A stretch of 63,060 nucleotides of DNA from Nanobdellati archaeon (GCA_014384375.1 JACNFY010000017.1:1-63060); one strand, 5' to 3'; shown: positions 44,030 through 52,896, numbered from the stretch's first letter. The notes: a model not told the origin generated them from the sequence alone. Made by a program: numbers and translations.

Positions 44030-45472
44030 ATGAACCACGATGTTTATCAAGAACCCTTAGTAAGCAGATACACAGATAAGGCTATGCAGAGAATTTTCTC
44101 AGATGACTTTAAATTCAGAACTTGGAGGAGATGTTGGATTGCGCTTGCAGAAGCTCAAATGGAACTTGGACTAGAACAGGTAACGCCTGAAATGGTTGAG
44201 GAATTAAAGGCTTATCAAAATTTTATAGATTATGAAGTTGTAAGAAAGAAAGAAGAAGAGATAAGACATGATGTTATGGCTCATGTTTATGAGTATGGAC
44301 TTCGGTGTCCGACTGCAAAGGGAATAATACATCTTGGAGCGACATCACAGTTTGTTGGATGCAACACTGATTTGATACAACAGAGAGAAGCTCTGAAACT
44401 CATAAAGGTCGATTTGGTGAATACTATATATAACCTTGCAAGATTCGCTGAGAAGTATAAGAATTTAGTAACCTTAGGCTTTACTCATTACCAGCCAGCA
44501 CAACCAACAACAGTTGGAAAGAGAAACACTTTGTACATTAATGACTTGCTGTTTGACATCAACCAGATTGAAAACGTTGAAGGATTAGTAATGGCAAGAG
44601 GTGCAAAAGGCACTGTTGGCACACAGGCAAGTTACCTTGAGTTATTTGATAATGACTATGAGAAAGTCAAAGAACTTGATAGATTAGTAAGCGAGAAACT
44701 AGGATTTGAAGGATATTTTCCAGTGACAGGGCAAACATACACTAGGAAACTTGATACTATAATTGCTAAAACGCTAGCAGGGACTGGTGAATCTGCTCAT
44801 AAATTCGCAGTTGACCTTAGGTTACTATCAAATCTGAAAATGCAGGAAGAGCCGTTTGCAAAGGGGCAGACAGGAAGCTCTGCAATGGCTTACAAGAGAA
44901 ACCCTATGCGCTCAGAAAGAATGACTGGATTGACAGAGAAACTGATGAACTTGTCTGTTGACTTCGCACATATACATGCCAATCAATGGTTTGAAAGAAC
45001 ATTGGATGATTCAGCAATTAGAAGAATGGATATTCCGCAGATATTCCTCTTAGCAAACGCAGTGCTGAAGTTATATCAGAACATAACTGATGGAATGGTT
45101 GTCTACCCTGCACAGATAAGAAGACATCTGAAGCAAGAATTGCCATTCATGGCAACAGAGACAATACTTATGGACTTATCCAAGAAAGGACATGACAGAC
45201 AAGAAATGCATGAGATAATAAAGATACACTCAGTTGCAGCAGGAAAAGCAGTTAAAGAGAAAGGAAAACCTAATGATCTCTTTGAAAGGCTCGCAGCTGA
45301 TCCAGCTATACCTGTAAGTAGAAAATATTTAGATGAGCTGCTTAAGAATCCAGAGAGATTTGCAGGAGCTGCAGCACAACAGACAGAAGAATTCCTACAA
45401 GAAAATGTTCAACCAGTCTTAGATAAATACCAAGATTTAATAGGTAAATCAGATTCCACAATTAATGTGTGA
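44030..45472 (+). CDS. purB: Adenylosuccinate lyase
   Basis: Fumarate-releasing lyase used twice: SAICAR to AICAR and adenylosuccinate to AMP. The 480 residues show LVSRYTDKAMQRIFSD, RHDVMAHVYEYGL, GIIHLGATSQFVGCNTDLI, LGFTHYQPAQPTTVGKR and the mobile loop signature GSSAMAYKRNPMRSER. The form is closer to animal ADSL (LVSRY start, SSAMPYKRNP-like loop) than to the short archaeal enzymes. GGAGG before the ATG. Its stop is overlapped by the guaB start by 8 nt. Confidence 0.95.
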   Translation: MNHDVYQEPLVSRYTDKAMQRIFSDDFKFRTWRRCWIALAEAQMELGLEQVTPEMVEELKAYQNFIDYEVVRKKEEEIRHDVMAHVYEYGLRCPTAKGIIHLGATSQFVGCNTDLIQQREALKLIKVDLVNTIYNLARFAEKYKNLVTLGFTHYQPAQPTTVGKRNTLYINDLLFDINQIENVEGLVMARGAKGTVGTQASYLELFDNDYEKVKELDRLVSEKLGFEGYFPVTGQTYTRKLDTIIAKTLAGTGESAHKFAVDLRLLSNLKMQEEPFAKGQTGSSAMAYKRNPMRSERMTGLTEKLMNLSVDFAHIHANQWFERTLDDSAIRRMDIPQIFLLANAVLKLYQNITDGMVVYPAQIRRHLKQELPFMATETILMDLSKKGHDRQEMHEIIKIHSVAAGKAVKEKGKPNDLFERLAADPAIPVSRKYLDELLKNPERFAGAAAQQTEEFLQENVQPVLDKYQDLIGKSDSTINV

Positions 45473-46940
45473 TGGAGATGGTAAAATAACTAAAAAAATA
45501 ATCTTGGAACCCGGAAGAACTTTTGGAGAGTTTAGTCTCTTACCAGGTTATACTGGTAAGGATTGTGATATTCACACTGTTAGTCTTGAGACAAAGCTTG
45601 CTGATGATTTGGTTCTTGGAATTCCTTTTTTGAGCGCTGCAATGACTTCTGTAACCGGTTATGAGATGGCTTTAGCTCTTGGAATGGAAGGAGGGCTTGG
45701 AGTTCTTCCTGTAAGAATGCTAGTATCTGAACAAGTTAGTATTGTGGAAAGAATAAAACGTCATGAAATGGGATTTGTTGAAAATCCTGATACAGCATAT
45801 GATACGCAGACAATAGAGCAGGTTTTGGGAAAGATGGACAAGCATGGCCATTCAAAGATTCCAGTTGTTGACAGGAACAATGTTTTCAAGGGCATGTTCA
45901 CAAGGAGGCATTACTGGGATGTAGGAGGTCATCCTCAAGCTCCTGTAACTGAAATAATGATGCCATTTGATTCTGATGAAAAATTGCTTTGTCATAAAAG
46001 GTCAAATATTAATATTAAAACTGCAAGAAAGCTACTAGAGGATTCTGAAAGTGATTATCTTGTTGTTCTTGACGGTCAGAGCAGGCTTGTAAAGATGGCT
46101 TTTGCAAAAGATATGAAACCCATAAGAGTCGCTTCTGCTATAAATACTCATAGAGGTTGGAGAAAACGAGTAGAGGCCAATATAGATGCAGGGGTTGATT
46201 TGATAGTGATTGATACTTCAGATGCATACGGCTATTTTGCAGAGGATGTTGTTGTTAAAAAATACAAGGATATGGATACAGGAGTTCCGATATGTGCTGG
46301 CAATCTTGTTACTTATGATGGTGCTTTAATGTTGATGAATGCAGGAGCTGACATTATCAAGGTTGGAATGTCCTCTGGCTCAATATGCACAACCCAAAGA
46401 GAGAAAGCTGTTGGCAGAGCTCCTATGACTGCTTTGATAGACGTTGATGAAGCGAGAAAACGTTATTATGATAATGCAGGAAGATATGTTCCTTTGATTG
46501 CTGATGGAGGAATATCTTCAGCAGGCGATATGATAATCGCTTTAACAGTTGCAGATGCTATAATGATGGGAAACTATTTCAACAAATTCTTTGAGGCAGC
46601 AGGAGATAAACTAGATGAAGATGGAAAGGTTACTAGGCTGGAATCAAAAATGAGGAATGTGATAACCTATGGAGAAGGTTCTGAAGAAGCTAGGAACCTT
46701 GAAAGATATGGGCATTCTGATATGATGACTTTCTTTCCAGAAGGAGTTTCATCAACAGTTGATTATGCTGGATTTATGAAACCAAGTCTCAAAGCAGATG
46801 CTTTAAGGATAAAAGCAGCGATGGTGAATGCTGGTTGTATGAATTTGCAGGAATTAAGAGAAGAATCTGTTATTGAGTTAATGTCAGAATATAGCAAAAG
46901 AATAGTTACAGAAACTCATGATATAGATACTAAAAGGTGA
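45465..46940 (+). CDS. guaB: IMP dehydrogenase, divergent
   Basis: Oxidises IMP to XMP with NAD, the first step to GMP. 491 residues with TIM-barrel blocks (LGIPFLSAAMTSVTGYEMAL, GLGVLP), an inserted CBS-domain pair (about 100-215) and GNLVTYDGALMLMNAGAD. The catalytic Cys is in SGSICTTQ (Cys308), followed by VPLIADGGISSAGD and FPEGVSSTVDYAG. Several canonical positions differ: the usual GPGSICTTR is SSGSICTTQ, and AHGHS-type sequence after the NAD-site Asp is replaced by SDAYGYF. The EGV flap fits IMPDH better than GMP reductase. guaA is not in the window. Confidence 0.88.
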   Translation: MCDGDGKITKKIILEPGRTFGEFSLLPGYTGKDCDIHTVSLETKLADDLVLGIPFLSAAMTSVTGYEMALALGMEGGLGVLPVRMLVSEQVSIVERIKRHEMGFVENPDTAYDTQTIEQVLGKMDKHGHSKIPVVDRNNVFKGMFTRRHYWDVGGHPQAPVTEIMMPFDSDEKLLCHKRSNINIKTARKLLEDSESDYLVVLDGQSRLVKMAFAKDMKPIRVASAINTHRGWRKRVEANIDAGVDLIVIDTSDAYGYFAEDVVVKKYKDMDTGVPICAGNLVTYDGALMLMNAGADIIKVGMSSGSICTTQREKAVGRAPMTALIDVDEARKRYYDNAGRYVPLIADGGISSAGDMIIALTVADAIMMGNYFNKFFEAAGDKLDEDGKVTRLESKMRNVITYGEGSEEARNLERYGHSDMMTFFPEGVSSTVDYAGFMKPSLKADALRIKAAMVNAGCMNLQELREESVIELMSEYSKRIVTETHDIDTKR

Positions 46941-46944
46941 TAAA

Positions 46945-48456
46945 ATGTTAGAAAAAATTGTAGGAGATGCTCAGGTAATTGCAGTTATCTGTAATCAATG
47001 GGGTGATTCAGGAAAAGGTAAGTTCTCAGATTATTTTGCTCAACATTGGGCAGATATTATTGCAAGAGGAACAGGTGGAAACAATGCAGGTCATACATCT
47101 GTTATAAATGGACAGGAAAGAATTTTTCATCTAATACCTGCAGGTATTTTTTATGATTCTATTGGGAAGATAAACGTTCTTGGCAATGGAATGGTTATTG
47201 ATCCAGAAGTTTTATGTAAGGAACTGAGTGCTTTGGATGCTGAAGGTTTAACCTATGACAATCTTATCATAAGTAAAGAGGCACATGTTATTATGCCTCA
47301 CGAAATAGCAAAAGATAGAGCAAAGAATGTGTCTCTGAAAAAGGGAAGTATTGGTTCAACAGGTCGAGGTATAGGTCCGACGTATACTGATAAAACTGCA
47401 AGATTCGGAGTTATGATAAGAGACTTGTATGATCAAGATTCTTTGGTTAAGAAACTAAATAAAGCTCAAGATGAATATCCGGAAATAGAAATAGATATTG
47501 ATGAAACAATAGCCTATTTGAAACCTTTCGCTGAGAAAATCAAACCTTTTGTCAGGAACACTTACATTGAAATGCAAAGATTTGTGAGAGATGGCAAGAA
47601 GATTCTGGTAGAAGGAGCACAAGGATTATTGTTGAGTATTGAGCATGGAACAAATCCATTTGTTACGTCTTCTGATGCCTCAAGACACGGCACCTTGTCA
47701 GGGGTTGGTTTGTCTGGAGCTGATTTGGTGTTTGGAATAGTGAAATTCCCTTTTATGACAAGAGTCGGTGGAGGGCCATTCCCAACAGAAATTGGTGGAG
47801 CAGATTCAGAGGCGTATTGCGCTAAAGGCCTTGACCACGATGTTTTTTATGAAACATCTCATTATCTGAATGCACCTATTGATCTTGTCAGGATACGATC
47901 TCTTCAGAAAAAAGATGGAATTGAAGGTCTTTCAACAAGTGAGAGAGAAGAATTAGTTGGATATGAGAAACAGACTATTGATTATATAAAATCACACAGG
48001 GAAGAAGTTGTTGGTTTAATCAATTCAAATGATCTTTTAACAAGAGGAGTAGGTATTAGATTGGCAGCTTTTGAGTATGGAGCAACAACTAAGAGACCTA
48101 GAAGGATTGGATGGACAGATGCAGTGGCTGCAAAATACGCAGTAGGTATTAATGGTCCATTAATGATACTTACCAAACCAGATTCTGTTGGAGGTCTAGA
48201 TGAATTCTCTCTCTGTTATGGATATGAAACAGACGGAACCGTAACTGAGAACTTTGACAGGGACCCTAAAGTACTTTATAATGTGAAGCCTGTCAATACA
48301 CCATACCAAGGTTATGGGGATATATCTGATGTGAGAATGTACGACAAGTTACCAGATAGCTTGACAAAAGCTATTAACGAGTTTGAAAAATTTACAAACG
48401 GACATGTTGCAATAGTCTCTGTCGGACCAGAAGCAGAACAAACGATAATAAGGTAG
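46945..48456 (+). CDS. purA: Adenylosuccinate synthetase
   Basis: Condenses IMP and aspartate using GTP. The 503 residues contain the P-loop-like NQWGDSGKGKFSDYFA, GTGGNNAGHT, HLIPAGIFY, GSIGSTGRGIGPTYTDK, VEGAQGLLLSIEHGTNPFVTSS and RIGWTDAVAAKYA. It is longer than typical bacterial (about 430) and much longer than many archaeal forms (about 340), with an inserted region around 190-215 and another around 300-335. AGGTGA is five nt before the ATG. guaB and purA together split IMP between GMP and AMP. Confidence 0.94.
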   Translation: MLEKIVGDAQVIAVICNQWGDSGKGKFSDYFAQHWADIIARGTGGNNAGHTSVINGQERIFHLIPAGIFYDSIGKINVLGNGMVIDPEVLCKELSALDAEGLTYDNLIISKEAHVIMPHEIAKDRAKNVSLKKGSIGSTGRGIGPTYTDKTARFGVMIRDLYDQDSLVKKLNKAQDEYPEIEIDIDETIAYLKPFAEKIKPFVRNTYIEMQRFVRDGKKILVEGAQGLLLSIEHGTNPFVTSSDASRHGTLSGVGLSGADLVFGIVKFPFMTRVGGGPFPTEIGGADSEAYCAKGLDHDVFYETSHYLNAPIDLVRIRSLQKKDGIEGLSTSEREELVGYEKQTIDYIKSHREEVVGLINSNDLLTRGVGIRLAAFEYGATTKRPRRIGWTDAVAAKYAVGINGPLMILTKPDSVGGLDEFSLCYGYETDGTVTENFDRDPKVLYNVKPVNTPYQGYGDISDVRMYDKLPDSLTKAINEFEKFTNGHVAIVSVGPEAEQTIIR

Positions 48457-48468
48457 GAGGTAAAGAAA

Positions 48469-49605
48469 ATGTCAAAATATGTTGAAGAGATAAGCAAGGC
48501 AACAAGTGTGAAAAGAATTGGGCTTATCTTAAAGCCAAGTCCTGAGAGTCCAGGTATTGGAGATATGGATTATCGACCTGTATTCTCAGTGTTTGATTAT
48601 GGAACTATAGAGCCATCTGTTCCATTGGACAACAGCACAGTGGCCCTGATGGCAGGGTTTAATTTTGAATTTTTAAGAGACCAAAATATTGACTCTCATT
48701 TTCTTGGGATGGTGAATGAGGATGGAAGTCTAACAACAACAAAGAACGCTATTAGTAGAAGCTACCTGTCAAATATTATGAGAGTTAGGTTTGTAAATAG
48801 GTTGTTGCCTGAATTTAGAAATGGTAGTTGGGATTACTCAGTGTTTCAAGATTCAGCAGTGAACAATTATGTGCAACCAATAGAATTCATAATGAGAAAT
48901 GAGCTTCCAGAGAGTTCATCAGTATGGAGAAGAGTAAAGAATAGAGAATTGACACTTGCAGATATTGGTTTACCTGATGATTTCAAGCCAGGTATGCCTA
49001 TTCCAGAAGAACTAGGTGGTGTGATGCTTGACTTTAGCACAAAGTTCGAACCAGATGACAGATACCTAACTCCAGAGCAAGCAAGAGAATTGATGTCTTT
49101 AAGTCCAGAGAGATTTGAAGGAATTAATGAGACGACAAAGATAGTTAATAGATTAATGACTGATTATGCTGAGTCAAGAGGTTTCAGAAGATTGGACGGT
49201 AAATTCGAATATGTAGTGATAGTTGAAGATGGTGAGCCAAAAGATGTCCTGGCAGATGCTGTATGCACATGGCATGAGGACAGACTTACATGGGATGGAT
49301 TTGGTGTAAGTAAGCAAAGGATAAGAGACGAGGTAAAAAAGCTAAATCCTATGTGGTATGCAGATATACAGAGAGCAAAGGAGCAAGCCAAGGAGGAAGG
49401 AGTTGCTGATTTTAGAGATTTAATGGATAAAAGCATTGAATACACTTCGCCTTCATCTGCATTCTTTGAAGCAATAAACACTTTATTCCAGGCTGCAACC
49501 AACCAATGGATAGGTGAAAGACTATATTCTGTTGGTTCAAAAGAAGAAAGTCTTGAGGATAGTCTTAACAGAGCAGTGGAAGAGTTTGAAAAAGCAAAAC
49601 TTTAA
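48469..49605 (+). CDS. purC: SAICAR synthetase, divergent
   Basis: Joins aspartate to CAIR. The 378 residues are longer than bacterial PurC (about 240) but keep its order of blocks: VFSVFDYGTIEPSVPLDNST, MRVRFVNRLLPEF, VQPIEFIMRNELPESSSVWRR, LDFSTKFEPDDRYLTPEQA, YAESRGFRRLDGKFEYV, and ADAVCTWHEDRLTWDG in place of the usual metal/substrate strand ending in RLWD. The position at the end of an operon that otherwise lacks purC supports the call. GGAGGT before the ATG; a T-tract directly after the stop ends the operon. Confidence 0.82.
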   Translation: MSKYVEEISKATSVKRIGLILKPSPESPGIGDMDYRPVFSVFDYGTIEPSVPLDNSTVALMAGFNFEFLRDQNIDSHFLGMVNEDGSLTTTKNAISRSYLSNIMRVRFVNRLLPEFRNGSWDYSVFQDSAVNNYVQPIEFIMRNELPESSSVWRRVKNRELTLADIGLPDDFKPGMPIPEELGGVMLDFSTKFEPDDRYLTPEQARELMSLSPERFEGINETTKIVNRLMTDYAESRGFRRLDGKFEYVVIVEDGEPKDVLADAVCTWHEDRLTWDGFGVSKQRIRDEVKKLNPMWYADIQRAKEQAKEEGVADFRDLMDKSIEYTSPSSAFFEAINTLFQAATNQWIGERLYSVGSKEESLEDSLNRAVEEFEKAKL

Positions 49606-49619
49606 TTTTTTTCTTTTTT
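49606..49619 (+). terminator. T-tract terminator of the purine operon
   Basis: TTTTTTT C TTTTTT begins directly after the purC stop codon, with no hairpin; a typical archaeal oligo-T terminator at the end of a 15.4-kb operon. Confidence 0.6.
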
Positions 49620-49626
49620 CTATAAA

Positions 49627-49635
49627 TTTTTAAAA
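49627..49635 (+). promoter_or_regulatory. TATA-like box of the AsnB-Dph6 fusion gene
   Basis: TTTTTAAAA centred about 26 nt before the ATG; a second candidate (CTATAAATT) lies just upstream at 49620-49628. Confidence 0.45.
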
Positions 49636-49656
49636 CTTTATCCTTTCTTAAAAAAT

Positions 49657-51732
49657 ATGTGTGGGATTATAGGAGTATTCAGAAGAAAAGATGCTTTGAG
49701 ACTTGTAAGGCAAGGCATAACTATTTTGCAGAATAGAGGCAGGGATGGGAATGGATTTTATGAAGAAGATAATTTCTCGTTAGGACACTGCCTGCACTCA
49801 ATCGTTGGAAGAGTAAAACAACCTTTGACAGACAAGGATGTTTTTGTGTCTAACTGTGAGATTTATAATTGGAAAGAACTCAACGAGAAATATAATCTCA
49901 AAGCAAGAAACGATTCTGAGATGCTATTCAAATTATTGCAGAAAAAAGGCGTAAGTGAAAAAACTCTTGACGAGTTGGATGGTGTCTTTGCATTCGCATA
50001 CATATCAAAAAACAAGCTCTGGGTGGCAAGAGACATAATAGGTGTAAAACCTGTCTGGTACAGCCACACGAACGGCTTTTACTTTGCATCTGAAAAAAAA
50101 GCTCTTGAAAAACTAGGTATTATAGACATCAACGAGTTGAATCCAAGAAAGATAATAGAGTATGATTTGAGAAAAGACAAACTAAAATTCATAGAAAGAG
50201 AATTTTTTTCAATAGAGCCAGAGATAAAAGAATCAATTGAGATTATATCTAGAAAACTAGAACTGAAGATAAAGGAATCAATCTCAAAGAGAATTCCACA
50301 GAGAAAGTTTGGAATATTGTTCTCAGGCGGTATAGACTCAACAGTTTTAGCGCTAATCCTGAAACAATTCAAGCAGGAATTCACATGCTACACAGCAGTG
50401 CTTGATGATCCTGGGCTAAAAGAGCCACAAGACCTTGTTTACGCAAAGAAAGTAGCGAAAGATCTAGGGTTAAATCTTAAAGTCATAAAGATAAAACTCT
50501 CAGAGGTTGAGAATTATCTGAGAAAAATCGTTCCATTAATAGAAGACTCAAACGTTGTAAAAGTTGGAGTTGCACTCACTTTCTACACTGCTTGCGAACA
50601 AGCAAAGAAAGATGGCTGCAAGGTATTGTTCTCAGGGCTTGGAAGTGAGGAAATCTTTGCAGGCTACCAGAGACACAGAGAATCGTACAATGTTAACAAT
50701 GAATGTGTCTCAGGACTTTTGAAGATGTATGAAAGAGACCTTTACAGGGATGACGTCATCACTATGTATAACTGCATAGAACTAAGAATTCCTTTCTTAG
50801 ACAAGGGCTTAGTAGAGTATTCATTGAGAATTTCTGGGAAGCACAAGCTATATGACAATCATGAAAAATACATTTTAAGAGTTGTTGCTAAGAATCTAAG
50901 ATTAAAGGAAGAGTTCGCACTAAGAAAGAAAAAAGCAGCTCAATACGGCAGCAACTTTCATAAAGCAATACAAAAGCTAACAAACAAAAATAAATTCAAA
51001 ACAAAGTCAGAATATCTGAGAACTTTTTATCCAACGCATAATGTCAAGCTAGGAGCTTTAATAAGTTCTGGAAAAGATAGTGTGTTTGCAATGTACACAA
51101 TGATTAAGCAGAACTATTCAGTTGAGTGTATGATTACTTTAGAAAGCGAGAATCTGGATTCTTTCATGTTCCACACACCAACAGTAAAACTAGTTAGATT
51201 ACAATCAGAAGCGACTGGAATTCCCTTGGTCACATACCAAACAAAGGGAGAGAAAGAAAAAGAGTTAGAAGACTTGAAAAAAGCTATAAAGAAAGCGAAA
51301 GAGGAATATAAGATAGAAGGAGTTATAACAGGAGCTATTTTTTCCAACTATCAGAGAAACAGGGTAGAAAAGGTATGTGATTCATTATCATTGAAAATCT
51401 TCTCACCATTATGGCATATCAACCAAGAAACAGAGATGAGGGAAATAGTGAGAGAAGGATTTGAATTCGTGATTAGCAAAGTAGCTGCTGAAGGTTTGAA
51501 CAAAAACTGGCTTAACAAAAAAATCGACAACAAAATGATTAACAAGCTGGTTGAGTTAAATCAAAAGATCGGCTTCAATGTAGCTGGCGAAGGCGGAGAA
51601 TTCGAAACACTGGTTCTTAACGGTCCAGTATTCAATAAGAAAATAGAAATAAAGAAATCAAAAATAATCGAAGAAGATGAGAATACAGCGACGCTTGTAG
51701 TAGAGAAAGCAGAACTTCTTCGCAAAGTTTAA
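49657..51732 (+). CDS. Asparagine-synthetase-like amidotransferase fused to diphthine-ammonia ligase domain
   Basis: 691 residues in three domains. Residues 1-150 are a class II glutaminase: Cys2 in MCGIIGVF, LQNRGRDGNGFY, NCEIYNWKEL, NDSEMLFKLL, VARDIIGVKPVWY. Residues about 215-455 are an AsnB-type ATP-pyrophosphatase with the PP-loop SGGIDS (223-228) and FSGLGSEEIFAGYQRH. Residues about 463-691 are a second ATP-pyrophosphatase of the Dph6 type: SSGKDS (470-475), EGVITGAIFSNYQRNRVE and the signature GEGGEFETLVLNGP. Dph6 makes diphthamide on aEF-2 from diphthine, ATP and ammonium. The fusion suggests glutamine-derived ammonia could be delivered to it, or that both activities coexist; this is inference. 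Confidence 0.9.
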   Translation: MCGIIGVFRRKDALRLVRQGITILQNRGRDGNGFYEEDNFSLGHCLHSIVGRVKQPLTDKDVFVSNCEIYNWKELNEKYNLKARNDSEMLFKLLQKKGVSEKTLDELDGVFAFAYISKNKLWVARDIIGVKPVWYSHTNGFYFASEKKALEKLGIIDINELNPRKIIEYDLRKDKLKFIEREFFSIEPEIKESIEIISRKLELKIKESISKRIPQRKFGILFSGGIDSTVLALILKQFKQEFTCYTAVLDDPGLKEPQDLVYAKKVAKDLGLNLKVIKIKLSEVENYLRKIVPLIEDSNVVKVGVALTFYTACEQAKKDGCKVLFSGLGSEEIFAGYQRHRESYNVNNECVSGLLKMYERDLYRDDVITMYNCIELRIPFLDKGLVEYSLRISGKHKLYDNHEKYILRVVAKNLRLKEEFALRKKKAAQYGSNFHKAIQKLTNKNKFKTKSEYLRTFYPTHNVKLGALISSGKDSVFAMYTMIKQNYSVECMITLESENLDSFMFHTPTVKLVRLQSEATGIPLVTYQTKGEKEKELEDLKKAIKKAKEEYKIEGVITGAIFSNYQRNRVEKVCDSLSLKIFSPLWHINQETEMREIVREGFEFVISKVAAEGLNKNWLNKKIDNKMINKLVELNQKIGFNVAGEGGEFETLVLNGPVFNKKIEIKKSKIIEEDENTATLVVEKAELLRKV

Positions 51733-51736
51733 ATAA
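51727..51736 (+). promoter_or_regulatory. TATA box of the MscS-like gene, overlapping the preceding stop
   Basis: GTTTAAATAA contains the stop codon of the AsnB-Dph6 gene and is centred about 27 nt before the next ATG. Confidence 0.55.
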
Positions 51737-51757
51737 CTCCTCCTCTTATTAATCACC

Positions 51758-52318
51758 ATGGCATTAACAGATTCAATTATAAATATTAGCGATGCATTTG
51801 TTCAGAACCAACTTCTAATAAAGATAGTAACAGCGATAATAATCTTACTCATAGGTTTCATCATAGGAAGAATAGTAGGAAGGATAATCTTAAAACTACT
51901 GAAAGAAATCGAGTTTGACAAAACTATAAGGAAAGCAACAGGTTACCAAGCTTCTTTTTCAGCCTTATTGTCTAAATCTTCCTCTTACTTCATATACTTC
52001 CTAGCAATCCTAATGGCATTGGAAAGTCTTGGACTAACACCGTTTGTTCTCAATATGATATCAGTCGTCATACTATTAATTGTCGGTATCTCAGTAATAC
52101 TAGCAATAAAAGACTTTATACCTAACTTCATCGCAGGTTACTCTGTTAGAAAAAAAGGCTTATACAAACAAGGAGATAGAATAAAGGTTGGGAAAGTAGA
52201 GGGTAAGATAACAAAGATAAGCCTACTAGACACACATGTCGTGACAAAGAAAAAAGACATGATAGTGATACCTAATTCTTATTTCATAAAAAATCTAGTA
52301 ATAAAGAAGTCAAGATGA
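51758..52318 (+). CDS. Small MscS-family mechanosensitive channel
   Basis: 186 residues. Three predicted helices: IVTAIIILLIGFIIGRIVGRII, a second around residues 70-90, and the pore-lining helix LLIVGISVILAIKDFIPNFIAG. A compact beta domain follows, with KQGDRIKVGKVEGKITKISLLDTHV and MIVIPNSYFIKNLVI. This is the MscS core; the C-terminal alpha/beta vestibule domain of the 286-residue E. coli protein is missing. It should release solutes on hypo-osmotic shock. Probably leaderless. Converges with the UPF0147 gene, overlapping it by 9 nt. Confidence 0.88.
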   Translation: MALTDSIINISDAFVQNQLLIKIVTAIIILLIGFIIGRIVGRIILKLLKEIEFDKTIRKATGYQASFSALLSKSSSYFIYFLAILMALESLGLTPFVLNMISVVILLIVGISVILAIKDFIPNFIAGYSVRKKGLYKQGDRIKVGKVEGKITKISLLDTHVVTKKKDMIVIPNSYFIKNLVIKKSR

Positions 52319-52558
52319 ATTATTAAGCTTCTCAAGCATACTCGCTATGCCCCATATCTGAGTTCTAACGAAGGTGGGAAGATTGATATCATTAGCAATG
52401 TCATCAAGCTCAGATAGGGACTTGTTCACTTTAAGAGATAAATCCTTGTCGCTCTTCATATCAGAGGTTATCTCAGAAATCCTTTGTTTTATATTCTTAG
52501 GAACAGATGTGTCTTCCTCGAGTTGATTAAGAGCGTCAATGACATTCTTGATTTCCAT
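52310..52558 (-). CDS. UPF0147 family protein
   Basis: 82 residues from the ATG at 52558; a GTG at 52567 overlapping the pfdB stop would add three. All-helical, with VIDALNQLEEDTSVPKNIKQRI and LSELDDIANDINLPTFVRTQIWGI, the two halves that define this archaeal family. Function unknown; its constant neighbourhood with prefoldin beta and Pcc1 suggests a role near translation or protein folding. Last gene of the L37Ae operon. Confidence 0.9.
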   Translation of the reverse strand: MEIKNVIDALNQLEEDTSVPKNIKQRISEITSDMKSDKDLSLKVNKSLSELDDIANDINLPTFVRTQIWGIASMLEKLNNSS

Positions 52559-52563
52559 TCTAA

Positions 52564-52896
52564 TCACTTCTTTTCTTTTTTGATTCCTTCCATCACTTCT
52601 TTTTGAATATTATCAGCTCTCTCTCGCATATTCTGCTCTTGCTTCTCAATAGATTTAAACCTTAGGTCCAGCATATCCTTCTTGGATTTTAAATCTTCCT
52701 GAAGCTTCTTCTTATCCACAGAAACCATAATATTGCCTATTATTTTATGAGCTTCACTGGCACTATTTAGCTCGTTAAGAGCAGTGTCCATCTCAACCAT
52801 CTGGGTCTGGAATTGCTGCTTCTGTGTAAGAAATCTCTGCAAATTCTGCTCAATAACTTGGAGTTCGCCTATTTTTTCTTCGGTTGCTTTATCCAT
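52564..52896 (-). CDS. pfdB: Prefoldin subunit beta
   Basis: 110 residues forming the beta-prefoldin layout: N-terminal helix (KIGELQVIEQNLQRFLTQKQ), central hairpin around ELNSASEAHKIIGNIMVSVDKKKL and C-terminal coiled coil with KKDMLDLRFKSIEKQEQNMR. Four beta and two alpha subunits form the hexameric cytosolic chaperone that hands unfolded proteins to the thermosome. It overlaps the pcc1 gene by 28 nt and the next gene follows closely. Confidence 0.93.
   Translation of the reverse strand: MDKATEEKIGELQVIEQNLQRFLTQKQQFQTQMVEMDTALNELNSASEAHKIIGNIMVSVDKKKLQEDLKSKKDMLDLRFKSIEKQEQNMRERADNIQKEVMEGIKKEKK

Noticed and set aside
49657-51732. PurF, the missing first enzyme of purine synthesis
   Set aside because: The N-terminal glutaminase is of the same class II type, but the following domains have PP-loops (SGGIDS, SSGKDS), not a phosphoribosyltransferase fold.
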